Under the pieces are notes generated by a model that was not told where the DNA came from, made no database searches, and saw nothing but the letters and a program-made list of their open reading frames with translations. 64,000 nucleotides of DNA. Origin: Lachnobacterium bovis DSM 14045. GTDB taxonomy: Bacteria > Bacillota > Clostridia > Lachnospirales > Lachnospiraceae. How positions within the stretch are numbered: position 1 is the first letter of the stretch; each line of letters starts with the position of its first letter. Made by a program: the position numbers and the translations under genes. This document shows positions 16,314-27,558 of the stretch, in pieces. The DNA is taken from contig NZ_FNPG01000008.1 in assembly GCF_900107245.1 (NCBI RefSeq), positions 62,001-126,000 on the forward strand. The letters are read 5' to 3'.

Positions 16314-18881
16314 ATGAGTACAATTACAAAGATTTTTGGCACACATAGCCAGAGAGAATTAAAAAGAATCAAATCTAAAGTAGATAAAATAGAATCATAT
16401 CATGATTCTATGAGAGCTCTTTCAGATGAAGAGTTAAAGGGAAAAACATTAGAGTTTAAAGATAGACTAAAAAATGGTGAGACACTTGATGATATTTTAC
16501 CAGAGGCATATGCAACAGTACGAGAAGCAGCAAAACGTGTTTTAGGTATGGAACACTACAGAGTTCAGCTTATTGGTGGAATTATTCTTCATCAGGGAAG
16601 AATTGCAGAAATGCGTACTGGTGAAGGTAAAACATTAGTATCGACATTGCCAGCCTATTTGAACGCCCTTGAAGAAAAAGGCGTACATATCGTTACAGTT
16701 AATGATTACCTTGCAAAACGTGATGCTGAGTGGATGGGAAAAGTTCATGAATTTTTAGGCTTAACAGTTGGTGTTGTCCTAAACGATATGGATAATGACG
16801 AAAGACGTGATGCTTACAATTGTGATATCACATATGTAACTAATAACGAATTGGGTTTTGATTACTTAAGAGATAACATGGTAATCTATAAAGAACAATT
16901 AGTTCAAAGAGGATTACATTACGCTGTAATCGATGAGGTCGATTCAGTATTAATTGATGAAGCCAGAACTCCACTTATTATTTCAGGTCAAAGTGGAAAA
17001 TCTACTAAGTTATATGAAGCCTGTGATGTACTTGCAAGACAGTTACAAAGAGGTGAGGATTTACCAGAATATTCTAAGATGGATGCTTTAATGGGTGTTG
17101 AACAGGAAGAAACTGGTGATTTCATTGTTAATGAAAAAGATAAAATTGTTAACTTAACTCAGGAAGGCGTTAAGAAGGTTGAAAGATTTTTTAATATAGA
17201 GAACCTGGCAGATACAGAAAACTTAGAGATTCAGCACAATATTAACCTTGCTCTTAGAGCTCACAATTTGATGTTTAAAGATCAGGATTATGTTGTAAAA
17301 GATGATGAAGTATTAATCGTAGATGAGTTTACAGGAAGAATAATGCCAGGACGTCGTTATTCAGATGGTTTACATCAGGCGATTGAAGCAAAAGAGCATG
17401 TTAAAGTAAAACGTGAAAGTAAGACACTTGCAACTATTACATTCCAGAACTTCTTTAACAAATACGATAAGAAATCTGGTATGACAGGTACAGCTCTTAC
17501 AGAAGAAAAAGAATTTAGAGATATCTATGGAATGGATGTAATTGAAATTCCTACAAATAAACCAATAGCTCGAATCGATCATGACGATGCAGTATATAAG
17601 TCAAAAGATGAAAAATTTAAAGCTGTTGTTGAGGAGGTTGTAAAAGCGCACCAAAAAGGACAGCCAGTTCTTGTAGGTACAATTACAATCGAAACATCAG
17701 AATTAATCAGTGGTTTATTAAAGAGACGTGGAATTAAACATACAGTACTTAATGCTAAATTCCATGAGCAGGAAGCTGAAATTGTAGCACAAGCTGGTCA
17801 GCACGGTGCAGTTACAATTGCTACAAATATGGCTGGTCGTGGTACTGATATTAAACTTGATGAGGAAGCATTAGAAGCAGGTGGATTAAAGATTATTGGT
17901 ACAGAAAGACATGAATCAAGACGTATTGATAATCAGTTAAGAGGACGTGCTGGTCGTCAGGGTGATCCAGGTGAATCACAGTTTTTCTTATCACTTGAAG
18001 ATGATTTGTTAAGATTGTTCGGTTCTGAAAGATTAATGGCTATTTTTGAAGCTCTTGGTGTTCCAGAAGGAGAACAAATCAAACATAAGATGTTAAGTTC
18101 TGCAATCGAAAGAGCACAGAAGAAAATTGAAAGTAACAACTATGGTATACGTAAAAACTTACTTGAATATGATCAGGTTAATAACGAGCAAAGAGAGATT
18201 ATGTATGCAGAACGTCGTAGAGTATTAGACGGAGAAAACATGAGAAATGTAATCTTTAAGATGATTCAGGACAGAGTAGAAGCTGCAGTTGATACATGTA
18301 TTTCATCTGAAATCGATAGAAAAGATTGGGATTTAAACGAGTTAGATGAGTTATTACTTCCAATTATCCCAATGGAACCAACAAGACATATGGATTTATC
18401 AGATGTAAAAAATGAAAAACAATTAAAACAATTCTTAAAAGAAAAAGCAGTAAAATTATACGAAGAAAAAGAAGCAGAGTTCCCTGAAATCGAACAGTTT
18501 AGAGAATTAGAGCGTGTAGTTTTACTAAGAGTTATGGATAGGAAGTGGATGGATCATATTGATGATATGGATCAGTTACGTCAAGGTATCGGTTTACAGG
18601 CATATGGTCAAAGAGATCCAAAAGTCGAATATAAAATGGTTGGATTTGATATGTTCTCAGAGATGACTTCAGCTATTCAGGAAGATACAATCAAACTTCT
18701 ATATCATGTAAACGTTGAAGAGAAAGTTGAAAGAGAAGAAGTAGCTAAAGTTACAGGTACTAACAAAGATGCAGAGGGTCCAAAGGTACCTAAGAAGAGA
18801 GAAAATGCCAAAATATATCCAAACGATCCATGTCCATGCGGAAGTGGTAAAAAATATAAAAACTGTTGTGGAAGAAATTAG
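16314..18881 (+). CDS. secA: Preprotein translocase ATPase SecA
   Basis: The 855-residue motor of the Sec pathway, which pushes unfolded preproteins through SecYEG. Visible: the Walker A region [17 protein letters not shown] near residue 100, [14 protein letters not shown], the [23 protein letters not shown] box, the second nucleotide-binding domain with [13 protein letters not shown] and [12 protein letters not shown]-like sequence (here [14 protein letters not shown]), and the C-terminal zinc motif [14 protein letters not shown], which binds SecB-like partners or ribosomes in relatives. Length is normal. It is transcribed alone from its own promoter and closed by a terminator. Substrates in this window would include the subtilase and the SleB-type hydrolase. 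Confidence 0.98.
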   Translation: MSTITKIFGTHSQRELKRIKSKVDKIESYHDSMRALSDEELKGKTLEFKDRLKNGETLDDILPEAYATVREAAKRVLGMEHYRVQLIGGIILHQGRIAEMRTGEGKTLVSTLPAYLNALEEKGVHIVTVNDYLAKRDAEWMGKVHEFLGLTVGVVLNDMDNDERRDAYNCDITYVTNNELGFDYLRDNMVIYKEQLVQRGLHYAVIDEVDSVLIDEARTPLIISGQSGKSTKLYEACDVLARQLQRGEDLPEYSKMDALMGVEQEETGDFIVNEKDKIVNLTQEGVKKVERFFNIENLADTENLEIQHNINLALRAHNLMFKDQDYVVKDDEVLIVDEFTGRIMPGRRYSDGLHQAIEAKEHVKVKRESKTLATITFQNFFNKYDKKSGMTGTALTEEKEFRDIYGMDVIEIPTNKPIARIDHDDAVYKSKDEKFKAVVEEVVKAHQKGQPVLVGTITIETSELISGLLKRRGIKHTVLNAKFHEQEAEIVAQAGQHGAVTIATNMAGRGTDIKLDEEALEAGGLKIIGTERHESRRIDNQLRGRAGRQGDPGESQFFLSLEDDLLRLFGSERLMAIFEALGVPEGEQIKHKMLSSAIERAQKKIESNNYGIRKNLLEYDQVNNEQREIMYAERRRVLDGENMRNVIFKMIQDRVEAAVDTCISSEIDRKDWDLNELDELLLPIIPMEPTRHMDLSDVKNEKQLKQFLKEKAVKLYEEKEAEFPEIEQFRELERVVLLRVMDRKWMDHIDDMDQLRQGIGLQAYGQRDPKVEYKMVGFDMFSEMTSAIQEDTIKLLYHVNVEEKVEREEVAKVTGTNKDAEGPKVPKKRENAKIYPNDPCPCGSGKKYKNCCGRN

Positions 18882-18910
18882 TACATCAAAGATGTAAATG
18901 TTAAATTAAA

Positions 18911-18945
18911 AGGTGCAAAGTCAGTGTGATTTTGCATCTTTTTTA
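18911..18945 (+). terminator. Terminator of secA
   Basis: AGGTGCAAA and TTTGCATCTT form a stem around an 11-nt loop, followed by TTTTTT. Confidence 0.85.
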
Positions 18946-19145
18946 GTTATATAGGAAAAGTGTTATTTAAGGAATACGTTATTAGAGGAGGCATTATTTA
19001 TTAAAGGTTGTAATATTAGAAGTGGGATTAGAAGATTATATAGTTTAAAAGAAATTAAGTTGTTTGTATATGTAAAAAAAGCACGCAAATATAACGAAAA
19101 TTTTATCGTTTTAAGTCAAAATAACGAAAAAATAAAGAAATATTC

Positions 19146-19185
19146 GCAATATATATTGCAATATAACATATAAAGTGTTATATTG
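19146..19185 (+). promoter_or_regulatory. Overlapping palindromes upstream of glpP
   Basis: A 14-nt perfect palindrome GCAATATATATTGC (19146-19159) abuts a perfect inverted repeat CAATATAACA / TGTTATATTG (19159-19168 and 19176-19185, 7-nt spacer). It sits in the 370-bp gap between the secA terminator and glpP, where the promoter should be, so an operator for a DNA-binding regulator is plausible. Further upstream ATAACGAAAA occurs twice (~19090 and ~19121). No clear -35/-10 pair was found. Confidence 0.5.
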
Positions 19186-19216
19186 AATGTATCTTAAAAA
19201 TATGCCTATGAGAGAA

Positions 19217-19274
19217 GAGAATGTGGCAAATAGCAGAGGTAATACTGTGCATCTTTTTGTTACGTTCTCTTTTT
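19217..19274 (+). promoter_or_regulatory. Attenuator-type terminator in the glp operon leader
   Basis: GAGAATGTGGCA (19217-19228) pairs over 12 positions, with G-U pairs, with TGTTACGTTCTC (19258-19269), followed by TTTTT. It lies 42 nt before glpP. In B. subtilis GlpP bound to glycerol-3-phosphate allows read-through of leader terminators of glp genes, so this hairpin is a likely target and would make the operon autoregulated. Confidence 0.68.
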
Positions 19275-19315
19275 CATTGAAAAAGAAGAAAAATAAAAAG
19301 ATGGAGTAGAGGTTT

Positions 19316-19894
19316 ATGTGTAGTGATTTTGTTGAAAAAGTCGAAAATACACCAATTATTGCTGCTATTAAAAATACAGAGGGTTTGGAGGTGTGTTTGA
19401 AAACTGATATTGATGTTATATTTGTTTTATTTGGAGATGTGTGCTCTATACCAAAGATTGTAAAGAAGATAAAAGATGCAGGAAAGATAGCTATGGTGCA
19501 TATAGATTTAATCAGTGGATTAAGTGGAAAAGACATAGCGGTTGATTATATTAAAAAAAACACGCAGGCGGATGGAATAATAACCACGAAAAATAATTTG
19601 ATTGCACACGCTAAGGAAGTTGGACTAAATACTATTTTAAGATATTTTGTGTTAGACAGTATGGCACTTGTAAATATCGAAAACCAAGCAAAACAAAGTA
19701 ATATACAACCAGATATAATCGAAATTATACCAGGTGTAGTTGTTCCCAAAATTATTAAATGTATTGATAAGATAACTAAAGTTCCGGTGATGGCTGGGGG
19801 GCTGATATCGGATAAAGAAGATGTTATGAATGCATTATCAAGTGGAGCAATCTCAATATCAACAACTAATCAAAGTGTCTGGTTCTTAGATTAA
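19316..19894 (+). CDS. glpP: Glycerol-3-phosphate-responsive antiterminator GlpP
   Basis: A 192-residue GlpP-family protein with a TIM-barrel-like pattern: TPIIAAIKNTEGLEVCL, VIFVLFGDVCSIPKIVKKIKDAGK, MVHIDLISGLSGKDIAVDYIKKNTQADGIITTK, DIIEIIPGVVVPKI, VPVMAGGLISDKEDVMNALSSGAISISTTNQSVW. In Bacillus it binds glycerol-3-phosphate and glp leader RNA and prevents termination. Here it is the first gene of the glycerol operon, 27 bp before glpK, and has a terminator in its own leader and another before the dehydrogenase gene. Length and motifs are complete. Confidence 0.93.
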   Translation: MCSDFVEKVENTPIIAAIKNTEGLEVCLKTDIDVIFVLFGDVCSIPKIVKKIKDAGKIAMVHIDLISGLSGKDIAVDYIKKNTQADGIITTKNNLIAHAKEVGLNTILRYFVLDSMALVNIENQAKQSNIQPDIIEIIPGVVVPKIIKCIDKITKVPVMAGGLISDKEDVMNALSSGAISISTTNQSVWFLD

Positions 19895-19909
19895 TCTCAG
19901 GGTGAATAG

Positions 19910-21418
<1,509 letters not shown>

Positions 21419-21438
21419 TAAATATGGAGGTATAGAAT

Positions 21439-22155
21439 ATGCGAATATTTATTTGTGAAATGATTGGCACGGCGATGTTATTGTTATTAGGTAACGGCGT
21501 TAATTGTAATGTTTCTCTTAATAAGTCAGGGCAAAAAGGCGGAGGAACAGTGCAGACAGGACTTGCTTGGGGACTTGCAGTTTTGCTGCCAGCATTTATT
21601 TTTGGCAAAACAACAGGAGCACATTTTAATCCAGCAGTTACATTAGCACTTGCAGTAGAAGGATCTGTAAAAACAAGTGATATTCCTTATTATCTTTTAG
21701 GACAATTTATTGGCGCATTTATCGGTGCTGCAATTGTTATTTTATTATTCTATGATCATTTTAAAGCAACAGATGATCCAAGCGTTAAATTAGGTTGTTT
21801 TGCGACTGGTGGAACAATACGTAATACGTTCTTGAATTTTTGTTCAGAATTTGTATGTGGATTCGTTTTATTATTTGCAATTAAAGGAATAGGACAAGTC
21901 AGTGGTGCTGATAAAGTCGGATTAAATTATTTACTTGTTTACGCTATCATCGTATCAATTGGTATGTCACTTGGAGGTTTGACAGGATATGCTATGAATC
22001 CAGCCAGAGATTTTGGACCTAGACTTGCTTATGCAGTTTTACCAGTTCCTGGCAAAGGAGATGCAGATTGGGGTTATGCATGGATTCCGGTTGTGGCACC
22101 AGTATTGGGCGGAATTGCAGCTGTTTTGCTATATTCCGTAATACCATTTGCTTAA
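21439..22155 (+). CDS. glpF: Glycerol facilitator (aquaglyceroporin)
   Basis: A 238-residue MIP-family channel with six hydrophobic segments and both half-helix signatures: the first NPA box in GAHFNPAVTLALAVEG and the second in GYAMNPARDFGPRLAY, where the aspartate after the second box (NPARD) marks glycerol rather than water channels. It mediates passive glycerol entry. It is located between glpK and the dehydrogenase genes, with an AGGAGG-like site before ATG 21439. Confidence 0.95.
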   Translation: MRIFICEMIGTAMLLLLGNGVNCNVSLNKSGQKGGGTVQTGLAWGLAVLLPAFIFGKTTGAHFNPAVTLALAVEGSVKTSDIPYYLLGQFIGAFIGAAIVILLFYDHFKATDDPSVKLGCFATGGTIRNTFLNFCSEFVCGFVLLFAIKGIGQVSGADKVGLNYLLVYAIIVSIGMSLGGLTGYAMNPARDFGPRLAYAVLPVPGKGDADWGYAWIPVVAPVLGGIAAVLLYSVIPFA

Positions 22156-22180
22156 AAATTAATATTAAATTGTGGAGATT

Positions 22181-22237
22181 GGAGTCAAACAATTATTAAC
22201 TTACCGCAAGGTAGGTTAGATTGTTGGCTCCTTTTTT
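22181..22237 (+). promoter_or_regulatory. Strong terminator/attenuator between glpF and the dehydrogenase genes
   Basis: GGAGTCAAACAAT (from 22181) and ATTGTTGGCTCC (to 22231) are the outer arms of a ~20-bp stem that continues inward to TACC/GGTA around a GCAA tetraloop, followed by TTTTTT. The next start codon is only 14 nt after the U-run. This position, just before a glycerol-3-phosphate dehydrogenase gene, is where GlpP-controlled terminators sit in Bacillus glpD leaders. Confidence 0.82.
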
Positions 22238-22251
22238 GAAAGGAGAAGGGC

Positions 22252-23694
22252 ATGAAAGACGTTATAATTATTGGCGCAGGAGTAACGGGAGCTGCCGTTG
22301 CTAGAGAGTTATCCAAATATGATTTAGATATATGTGTATTAGAAAAAGAAGAAGATGTATGTTGTGGTACATCAAAAGCAAATAGTGCTATAGTACATGC
22401 TGGCTTCGATGCAAAAGCTGGCTCATTAATGGCAAAACTAAATGTAAGAGGAAATGAAATGATGGACGAACTATGTAAAGATTTGGATATTCCATTTAAA
22501 AGAAATGGTTCGCTTGTTGTATGTATTCATGAAGAGACAAAAGAAGGTTTAAAAGATTTATATAATAGAGGAATCGAAAATAATGTCAAAGGACTTAAAA
22601 TTATAGATAAAGAAGAACTAAGGAAATTGGAACCAAATATTTCAGATAATGCTGTAGCTGCTTTATATGCTCCAACTGGTGGAATAATTTGCCCATTTGA
22701 ATTAAATATTGCTATGGCAGAGAACGCAAATGAAAATGGTGTTGAGTTTTATTTTAACACTCAGGTTGAAAAAATATATTCTGATATAGAAGGAATTTAT
22801 CATGTAAAAACAAATAATGGAGAATATAAAACACGTTATGTTGTAAACGCCGCTGGAGTGTACGCAGATGTAATCCATAATATGGTAAGTAGTAAAAAAA
22901 TAAAAATTACACCAAGACGTGGAGATTACTGTTTGCTTGATAAAGAAGTAGGAGGACATGTAACACATACAATTTTTCCACAGCCAACAGCACTTGGTAA
23001 AGGAGTTTTAGTTTCACCAACCATACACGGAAATTTAATTGTTGGACCAACAGCTGTTGATATAGAAAACAGGGAAGGAGTCAACACGACAGCAGAAGGA
23101 ATAAGCGATTTAATAACAAAGGCTAATGATCATGTCAAAAATTTACCACTTAAAAAAGTTATAACAAGTTTTGCAGGACTAAGAGCGCATGAAGATAATC
23201 ACGAATTTATCATAGGAGAAGTGGAAGACGCACCTAATTTTATTGATTGCGCTGGTATAGAATCACCGGGATTGACAAGTAGCCCTGCAATTGGAGAAAT
23301 GGTTGGAAACATTTTTAAAGAAAAATTATATTTAAAAGAAAAACCAAATTGGAAAAAAACTAGACGTGGTATTTTAAATCCAAGCACATTATCAATGGAT
23401 GAACGCAATGAATTGATAAAAAAACAACCAGCATATGGAAATATAATTTGTCGATGTGAATCGATTTCGGAAGGTGAAATAATAGATGCAATCCATAGAC
23501 CATTAGGTGCTAGATCACTAGATGGGGTAAAAAGAAGAACAAGAGCTGGAATGGGAAGATGCCAAGCAGGTTTTTGCTCACCTAAGACGATGGAAATAAT
23601 AAATCGTGAATTAGGTTTAGATTATGAAAACATAACCAAAAGCGGTGGTAAATCAAATATTGTATTTGGTCGCACAAAGGGGGAAGACAGATGA
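22252..23694 (+). CDS. Anaerobic glycerol-3-phosphate dehydrogenase subunit A-like FAD enzyme
   Basis: A 480-residue flavoprotein. The dinucleotide-binding loop VIIIGAGVTGAAVARELS is at the N terminus; a DAO-type core includes TSKANSAIVHAGFDAKAGSLMAKLNVRGN and the C-terminal PGLTSSPAIGEMV. The last ~85 residues form a BFD-like [2Fe-2S] domain with CRCESISEGEI and GMGRCQAGFC. It should oxidise glycerol-3-phosphate to dihydroxyacetone phosphate. Context (glpK, glpF upstream; a second FAD protein overlapping by 4 bp; DUF1667 next) is the arrangement common in Firmicutes, where no GlpC is present. GAAAGGAG precedes the ATG. Confidence 0.9.
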   Translation: MKDVIIIGAGVTGAAVARELSKYDLDICVLEKEEDVCCGTSKANSAIVHAGFDAKAGSLMAKLNVRGNEMMDELCKDLDIPFKRNGSLVVCIHEETKEGLKDLYNRGIENNVKGLKIIDKEELRKLEPNISDNAVAALYAPTGGIICPFELNIAMAENANENGVEFYFNTQVEKIYSDIEGIYHVKTNNGEYKTRYVVNAAGVYADVIHNMVSSKKIKITPRRGDYCLLDKEVGGHVTHTIFPQPTALGKGVLVSPTIHGNLIVGPTAVDIENREGVNTTAEGISDLITKANDHVKNLPLKKVITSFAGLRAHEDNHEFIIGEVEDAPNFIDCAGIESPGLTSSPAIGEMVGNIFKEKLYLKEKPNWKKTRRGILNPSTLSMDERNELIKKQPAYGNIICRCESISEGEIIDAIHRPLGARSLDGVKRRTRAGMGRCQAGFCSPKTMEIINRELGLDYENITKSGGKSNIVFGRTKGEDR

Positions 23695-24956
23695 AAGAAT
23701 ATGATATCGTTGTAATTGGAGGAGGTCCTGCAGGACTTGCGGCAGCAGTATCTGCAAAATGTTCCGGCGTAGAAAATATAATAGTTTTAGAAAGAGATAA
23801 AGAATTAGGTGGTATCTTAAATCAGTGTATTCATAATGGTTTTGGACTTCATACATTTAAAGAAGAATTAACAGGTCCAGAGTATGCATACAGATTTATG
23901 GAAAAATTATATAAAGAAAAAATACCATATAAATTAAACACAATGGTTATGGATATTTCTAAGGATAAAATTGTAACTGCAATGAATAGAGAGGATGGAG
24001 TTTTCAAGATAAAAGCAAAAGCAGTTATTTTAGCAATGGGATGCAGAGAACGACCAAAAGGAGCACTTAATATTCCGGGCTATAGACCAGCAGGTATTTT
24101 TTCGGCAGGAACAGCGCAAAGACTTGTAAATATTGAAGGATATATGCCTGGCAAGGAAGTAGTTATTTTAGGATCAGGTGATATAGGACTTATCATGGCA
24201 AGAAGAATGACTCTAGAAGGTGCAAAAGTAAAGCTCGTTGCAGAATTAATGCCATATTCAGGAGGCTTAAAACGAAATATAGTTCAGTGCCTAGATGATT
24301 TTAATATTCCATTAAAGTTGTCTCATACAGTTGTTGATATAGAAGGAAAAGAAAGAGTTTCAGCAGTTACAATAGCGCAAGTAGATAATCATGGAAAACC
24401 AATAAAAGGTACTGAAGAAAGATATACTTGTGATACATTGCTTTTATCATGTGGTTTGATTCCAGAAAATGAGCTTTCTAGAAATGCTGGAGTTTTAATG
24501 AATTCACTAACAAATGGCCCAATCGTAAATGAAAGTCTAGAGACAAACATAGAGGGAATATTTGCATGTGGAAATGTGTTACATGTGCATGACTTAGTTG
24601 ATTATGTATCAGAGGAAGCAAAAAAAGCAGGTGAAAGCGCCGCAAAATATGTTAAAGGTGAGCAAATAAATAATAATAACAATTCAGTAGAAATTAAAGC
24701 AATAGAAGGTGTTCGTTATACAGTCCCATCTACAATAAATGTAGATAGAATGGAAGATATGCTTACTGTAAGATTTAGAGTTGGCAAGGTATATAAAGGT
24801 GCATATGTAAGCGTATATCTTGACAATGAGCGCATTATGCATAACAAGAAAAAAATAATGGCACCCGGAGAAATGGAACAAGTTATTCTAGTAAAAAATA
24901 AATTAAAGGAACAACCTGAATTAAAAACGATAACTGTAAAAATTGAAGATGAATAA
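23691..24956 (+). CDS. FAD/NAD-dependent oxidoreductase, partner of the G3P dehydrogenase
   Basis: A 421-residue pyridine-nucleotide-disulfide-type flavoprotein. It has two Rossmann motifs, VVIGGGPAGLAAAVSA at the N terminus and VVILGSGDIGLIMARRM near 160, plus GCRERPKGALNIPG and the FAD-binding GIFACGNVLHVHDLVDYVSEEAKKAGESAAKYV. The ATGA overlap with the upstream gene indicates translational coupling. It probably passes electrons from the GlpA-like subunit to NAD+ or another carrier, acting in place of the E. coli GlpB subunit. The exact acceptor is not visible from sequence. Confidence 0.87.
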   Translation: MKEYDIVVIGGGPAGLAAAVSAKCSGVENIIVLERDKELGGILNQCIHNGFGLHTFKEELTGPEYAYRFMEKLYKEKIPYKLNTMVMDISKDKIVTAMNREDGVFKIKAKAVILAMGCRERPKGALNIPGYRPAGIFSAGTAQRLVNIEGYMPGKEVVILGSGDIGLIMARRMTLEGAKVKLVAELMPYSGGLKRNIVQCLDDFNIPLKLSHTVVDIEGKERVSAVTIAQVDNHGKPIKGTEERYTCDTLLLSCGLIPENELSRNAGVLMNSLTNGPIVNESLETNIEGIFACGNVLHVHDLVDYVSEEAKKAGESAAKYVKGEQINNNNNSVEIKAIEGVRYTVPSTINVDRMEDMLTVRFRVGKVYKGAYVSVYLDNERIMHNKKKIMAPGEMEQVILVKNKLKEQPELKTITVKIEDE

Positions 24957-24972
24957 GGGGAGAAAAAATGCT

Positions 24973-25338
24973 ATGGAAAAGAGAGAATTAACTTGCATTG
25001 GATGCCCAATGGGCTGTCAAATTACAGTTGAATTAGATGAAAAAGAGGTAAAATCAGTCCAAGGTAACACCTGTGCAATAGGAGATAAATATGCAAGAAA
25101 CGAAGTGATAAATCCAGAGAGAACTGTAACTTCAACGATTGTTGTTTTAGAAGGTGATAAACCAAGAGTTTCAGTAAAAACCAAAAGCAATATACCAAAA
25201 TCACGAATAATGGATTGCATGAAGGAAATTGATTCTGCAAGAGTAAAAGCTCCTGTTAAAATAGGAGATATACTTATAAAGAATGTTTGTGATACGGGAG
25301 TTGATATAGTTGCAACAAGAAATATAGAAAAGTTATAA
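24973..25338 (+). CDS. DUF1667 cysteine-rich protein of the glycerol operon
   Basis: A 121-residue protein starting MEKRELTCIGCPMGCQITVEL, with CxxCxxxC and a further cysteine in VQGNTCAIGDKYA, then TSTIVVLEGDKPRVSVKTKSNIPKSRIMDC. This is the DUF1667 family, which regularly follows the two flavoprotein genes above. The cysteines suggest an Fe-S or zinc site in electron transfer, but the role is unproven. I chose ATG 24973; an overlapping ATG at 24968 is in another frame and stops quickly, and the frame itself is open back to 24943. Confidence 0.88.
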   Translation: MEKRELTCIGCPMGCQITVELDEKEVKSVQGNTCAIGDKYARNEVINPERTVTSTIVVLEGDKPRVSVKTKSNIPKSRIMDCMKEIDSARVKAPVKIGDILIKNVCDTGVDIVATRNIEKL

Positions 25339-25433
25339 ACACTGTAGAATATCAATGAGATGTACTGACCCCCAAAAGTTTGAACAAAAACTAACGATTG
25401 GAGGTCGGTACAAGATATTTCTACAGTGTTTTT
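25338..25433 (+). terminator. Compound terminator at the end of the glycerol operon
   Basis: AACACTGTAGAATATC (25338-25353) pairs with GATATTTCTACAGTGTT (25414-25430; one bulged T), followed by TTTC. Its loop contains a second complete hairpin (25361-25412), described separately. The remaining 120 bp to uvrB show no gene. Confidence 0.78.
25361..25412. repeat. Palindromic repeat element, copy 1
   Basis: TGTACTGACC (25361-25370) and GGTCGGTACA (25403-25412) are inverted ends (one G-U pair) around AAAGTTTGAACAAAAACT. The 3' half shares ACTAACGATTRGAGGTCGG with a second element at 41593-41638. The terminal sequence recalls the ends of IS3/IS150-type elements, but no transposase is present. Confidence 0.72.
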
Positions 25434-25557
25434 CTAATGAAATAATCAGCTGTTACAGGTATTAACGAGTAGTAGTCTAAGCTACCGCAAACTATTGTTC
25501 GTAAATGTTATATGTGCTATACTGAACCTAAATATGATTTCGGAGGGTGATTAAGAG

Positions 25558-27534
25558 ATGGATTTTAAATTGCATTCAAAATACAAGCCTACAGGGGACC
25601 AACCGCAGGCAATCGAACAATTAGTTAAAGGGTTTAAAGAGGGAAATCAATTTCAAACTCTTTTGGGTGTAACTGGTTCTGGAAAGACATTTACAATGGC
25701 AAATGTGATAGAACAATTGAACAAACCAACCTTAATTATTTCTCATAATAAAACGCTTGCCGGACAGTTATATGGCGAGATGAAAGAATTTTTTCCAGAA
25801 AATTCAGTAGAATATTTTGTATCATATTATGATTATTACCAACCAGAAGCTTATGTTCCACAGTCCGATACCTATATTGCAAAGGATTCAGCAGTTAATG
25901 ATGAAATAGATAAACTTAGATTGTCAGCAACGGCTGCATTAGCAGAACGAAAAGATGTAATAATTGTTGCATCAGTTTCGTGCATTTATGGAATTGGTAG
26001 TCCGGATGATTATATGAATATGATGGTATCTTTGCGTGAAGGAATGGAAAAAGATAGAGATGACGTAATAAAAGAATTAATAAACATACAGTATACAAGA
26101 AACGAAATGGATTTTAAAAGGAGTACATTTAGAGTTCATGGAGATGTACTTGAAATTTTTCCGGCAGACGCAACGGATACAGCAATACGAGTTGAGTTCT
26201 TTGGAGATGAAATAGATAGAATAACAGAAGTGGATGTTTTGACAGGAGAGATTAAAGCAGTGTTGAAACATGCTGCAGTTTTTCCAGCTTCACATTATGT
26301 AGTTCCTATGCAAAAGATGTTAGTTGCTTGTGATAAAATTGAACAAGAAATGCAAGAACGTGTTAAATTTTTTAAGGGAGAAGATAAATTAATTGAAGCT
26401 CAAAGAATAGCAGAAAGAACTAATTTTGATGTGGAAATGATGAAAGAAACGGGCTTTTGTAGTGGGATTGAGAATTATTCACGTCACTTAGCAGGTAGAA
26501 AAGAAGGCGAAATGCCAGAAACTCTAATGGATTACTTCCCAGATGATTTTTTGATAATAGTTGATGAGTCACATATTACAATACCACAGGTTAGAGGAAT
26601 GTATGCTGGAGATAGATCAAGAAAACAGACACTTGTTGATTATGGTTTTCGTTTACCATCGGCACTTGATAATAGACCTTTAAATTTTGAAGAATTTGAG
26701 AGCAAGATAAGTCAAATGTTATTTGTGTCAGCTACGCCAAATGTTTATGAAAAAGAACATGAATTGTTTAGAGCTGAACAGATTATTAGGCCAACAGGTC
26801 TATTAGATCCAGAAATTTCGGTACGTCCGGTCGAGGGCCAGATAGATGATTTGATTTCTGAAGTAAATAAAGAAGTTGCCAATAAGCATAAAGTTTTGAT
26901 AACGACTCTTACAAAGAGAATGGCGGAAGATTTAACACAATATATGACAGAAGTTGGAATAAGGGTTAAATATTTACATTCAGATATTGATACTCTTGAA
27001 AGAGCAGAAATAATAAGAGATTTAAGACTAGATGTTTTTGATGTTTTAGTTGGAATTAACCTTTTAAGAGAAGGATTAGATATTCCAGAAATTACGTTGG
27101 TAGCTATATTAGATGCAGATAAAGAAGGTTTTTTACGTTCAGAAACATCACTTATTCAAACGATTGGTAGAGCTGCTAGAAACAGTGAAGGACATGTAAT
27201 AATGTATGCGGATAAAATCACTGATTCGATGAGAGTTGCCATTGATGAAACAGAACGAAGACGAAAAATACAAATGGCATATAATAAAGAACATAACATT
27301 ACGCCGATGACTATAAAAAAAGAAGTAAGAGATTTAATCTCGATTTCTAAGAGAGTGGCCGCAGAAGAACTTAATTTTTCAAAGGATCCTGAATCAATGG
27401 ATGATAAAGAACTTGAAAAATTAATAGCAGATATCAAAAAGAAAATGAAAAAGGCAGCAGCAGAATTGAATTTTGAGGCAGCAGCAGAATACAGAGATCA
27501 GATTGTAAAATTAAAAAAGATGCTAAATTCATAA
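25558..27534 (+). CDS. uvrB: Excinuclease ABC subunit B
   Basis: The 658-residue damage-verification helicase of nucleotide excision repair. Visible: [15 protein letters not shown], Walker [16 protein letters not shown] near residue 39, the beta-hairpin region [32 protein letters not shown], the helicase segments [57 protein letters not shown], and the C-terminal UVR coiled-coil motif ([27 protein letters not shown] type) that binds UvrC. Length is standard. uvrA follows after 24 bp in the usual clostridial order. Confidence 0.98.
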   Translation: MDFKLHSKYKPTGDQPQAIEQLVKGFKEGNQFQTLLGVTGSGKTFTMANVIEQLNKPTLIISHNKTLAGQLYGEMKEFFPENSVEYFVSYYDYYQPEAYVPQSDTYIAKDSAVNDEIDKLRLSATAALAERKDVIIVASVSCIYGIGSPDDYMNMMVSLREGMEKDRDDVIKELINIQYTRNEMDFKRSTFRVHGDVLEIFPADATDTAIRVEFFGDEIDRITEVDVLTGEIKAVLKHAAVFPASHYVVPMQKMLVACDKIEQEMQERVKFFKGEDKLIEAQRIAERTNFDVEMMKETGFCSGIENYSRHLAGRKEGEMPETLMDYFPDDFLIIVDESHITIPQVRGMYAGDRSRKQTLVDYGFRLPSALDNRPLNFEEFESKISQMLFVSATPNVYEKEHELFRAEQIIRPTGLLDPEISVRPVEGQIDDLISEVNKEVANKHKVLITTLTKRMAEDLTQYMTEVGIRVKYLHSDIDTLERAEIIRDLRLDVFDVLVGINLLREGLDIPEITLVAILDADKEGFLRSETSLIQTIGRAARNSEGHVIMYADKITDSMRVAIDETERRRKIQMAYNKEHNITPMTIKKEVRDLISISKRVAAEELNFSKDPESMDDKELEKLIADIKKKMKKAAAELNFEAAAEYRDQIVKLKKMLNS

Positions 27535-27558
27535 CTCAGAACATAGGAAGGAAAGAAA

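Noticed and set aside
18946-19315. A small gene in the gap before glpP
   Set aside because: No frame of useful length with a ribosome binding site; the gap is explained by palindromes and the attenuator hairpin.
22702-22968. Minus-strand frame inside the GlpA-like gene
   Set aside because: Opposite-strand shadow of a clear coding gene, with no initiation signal.
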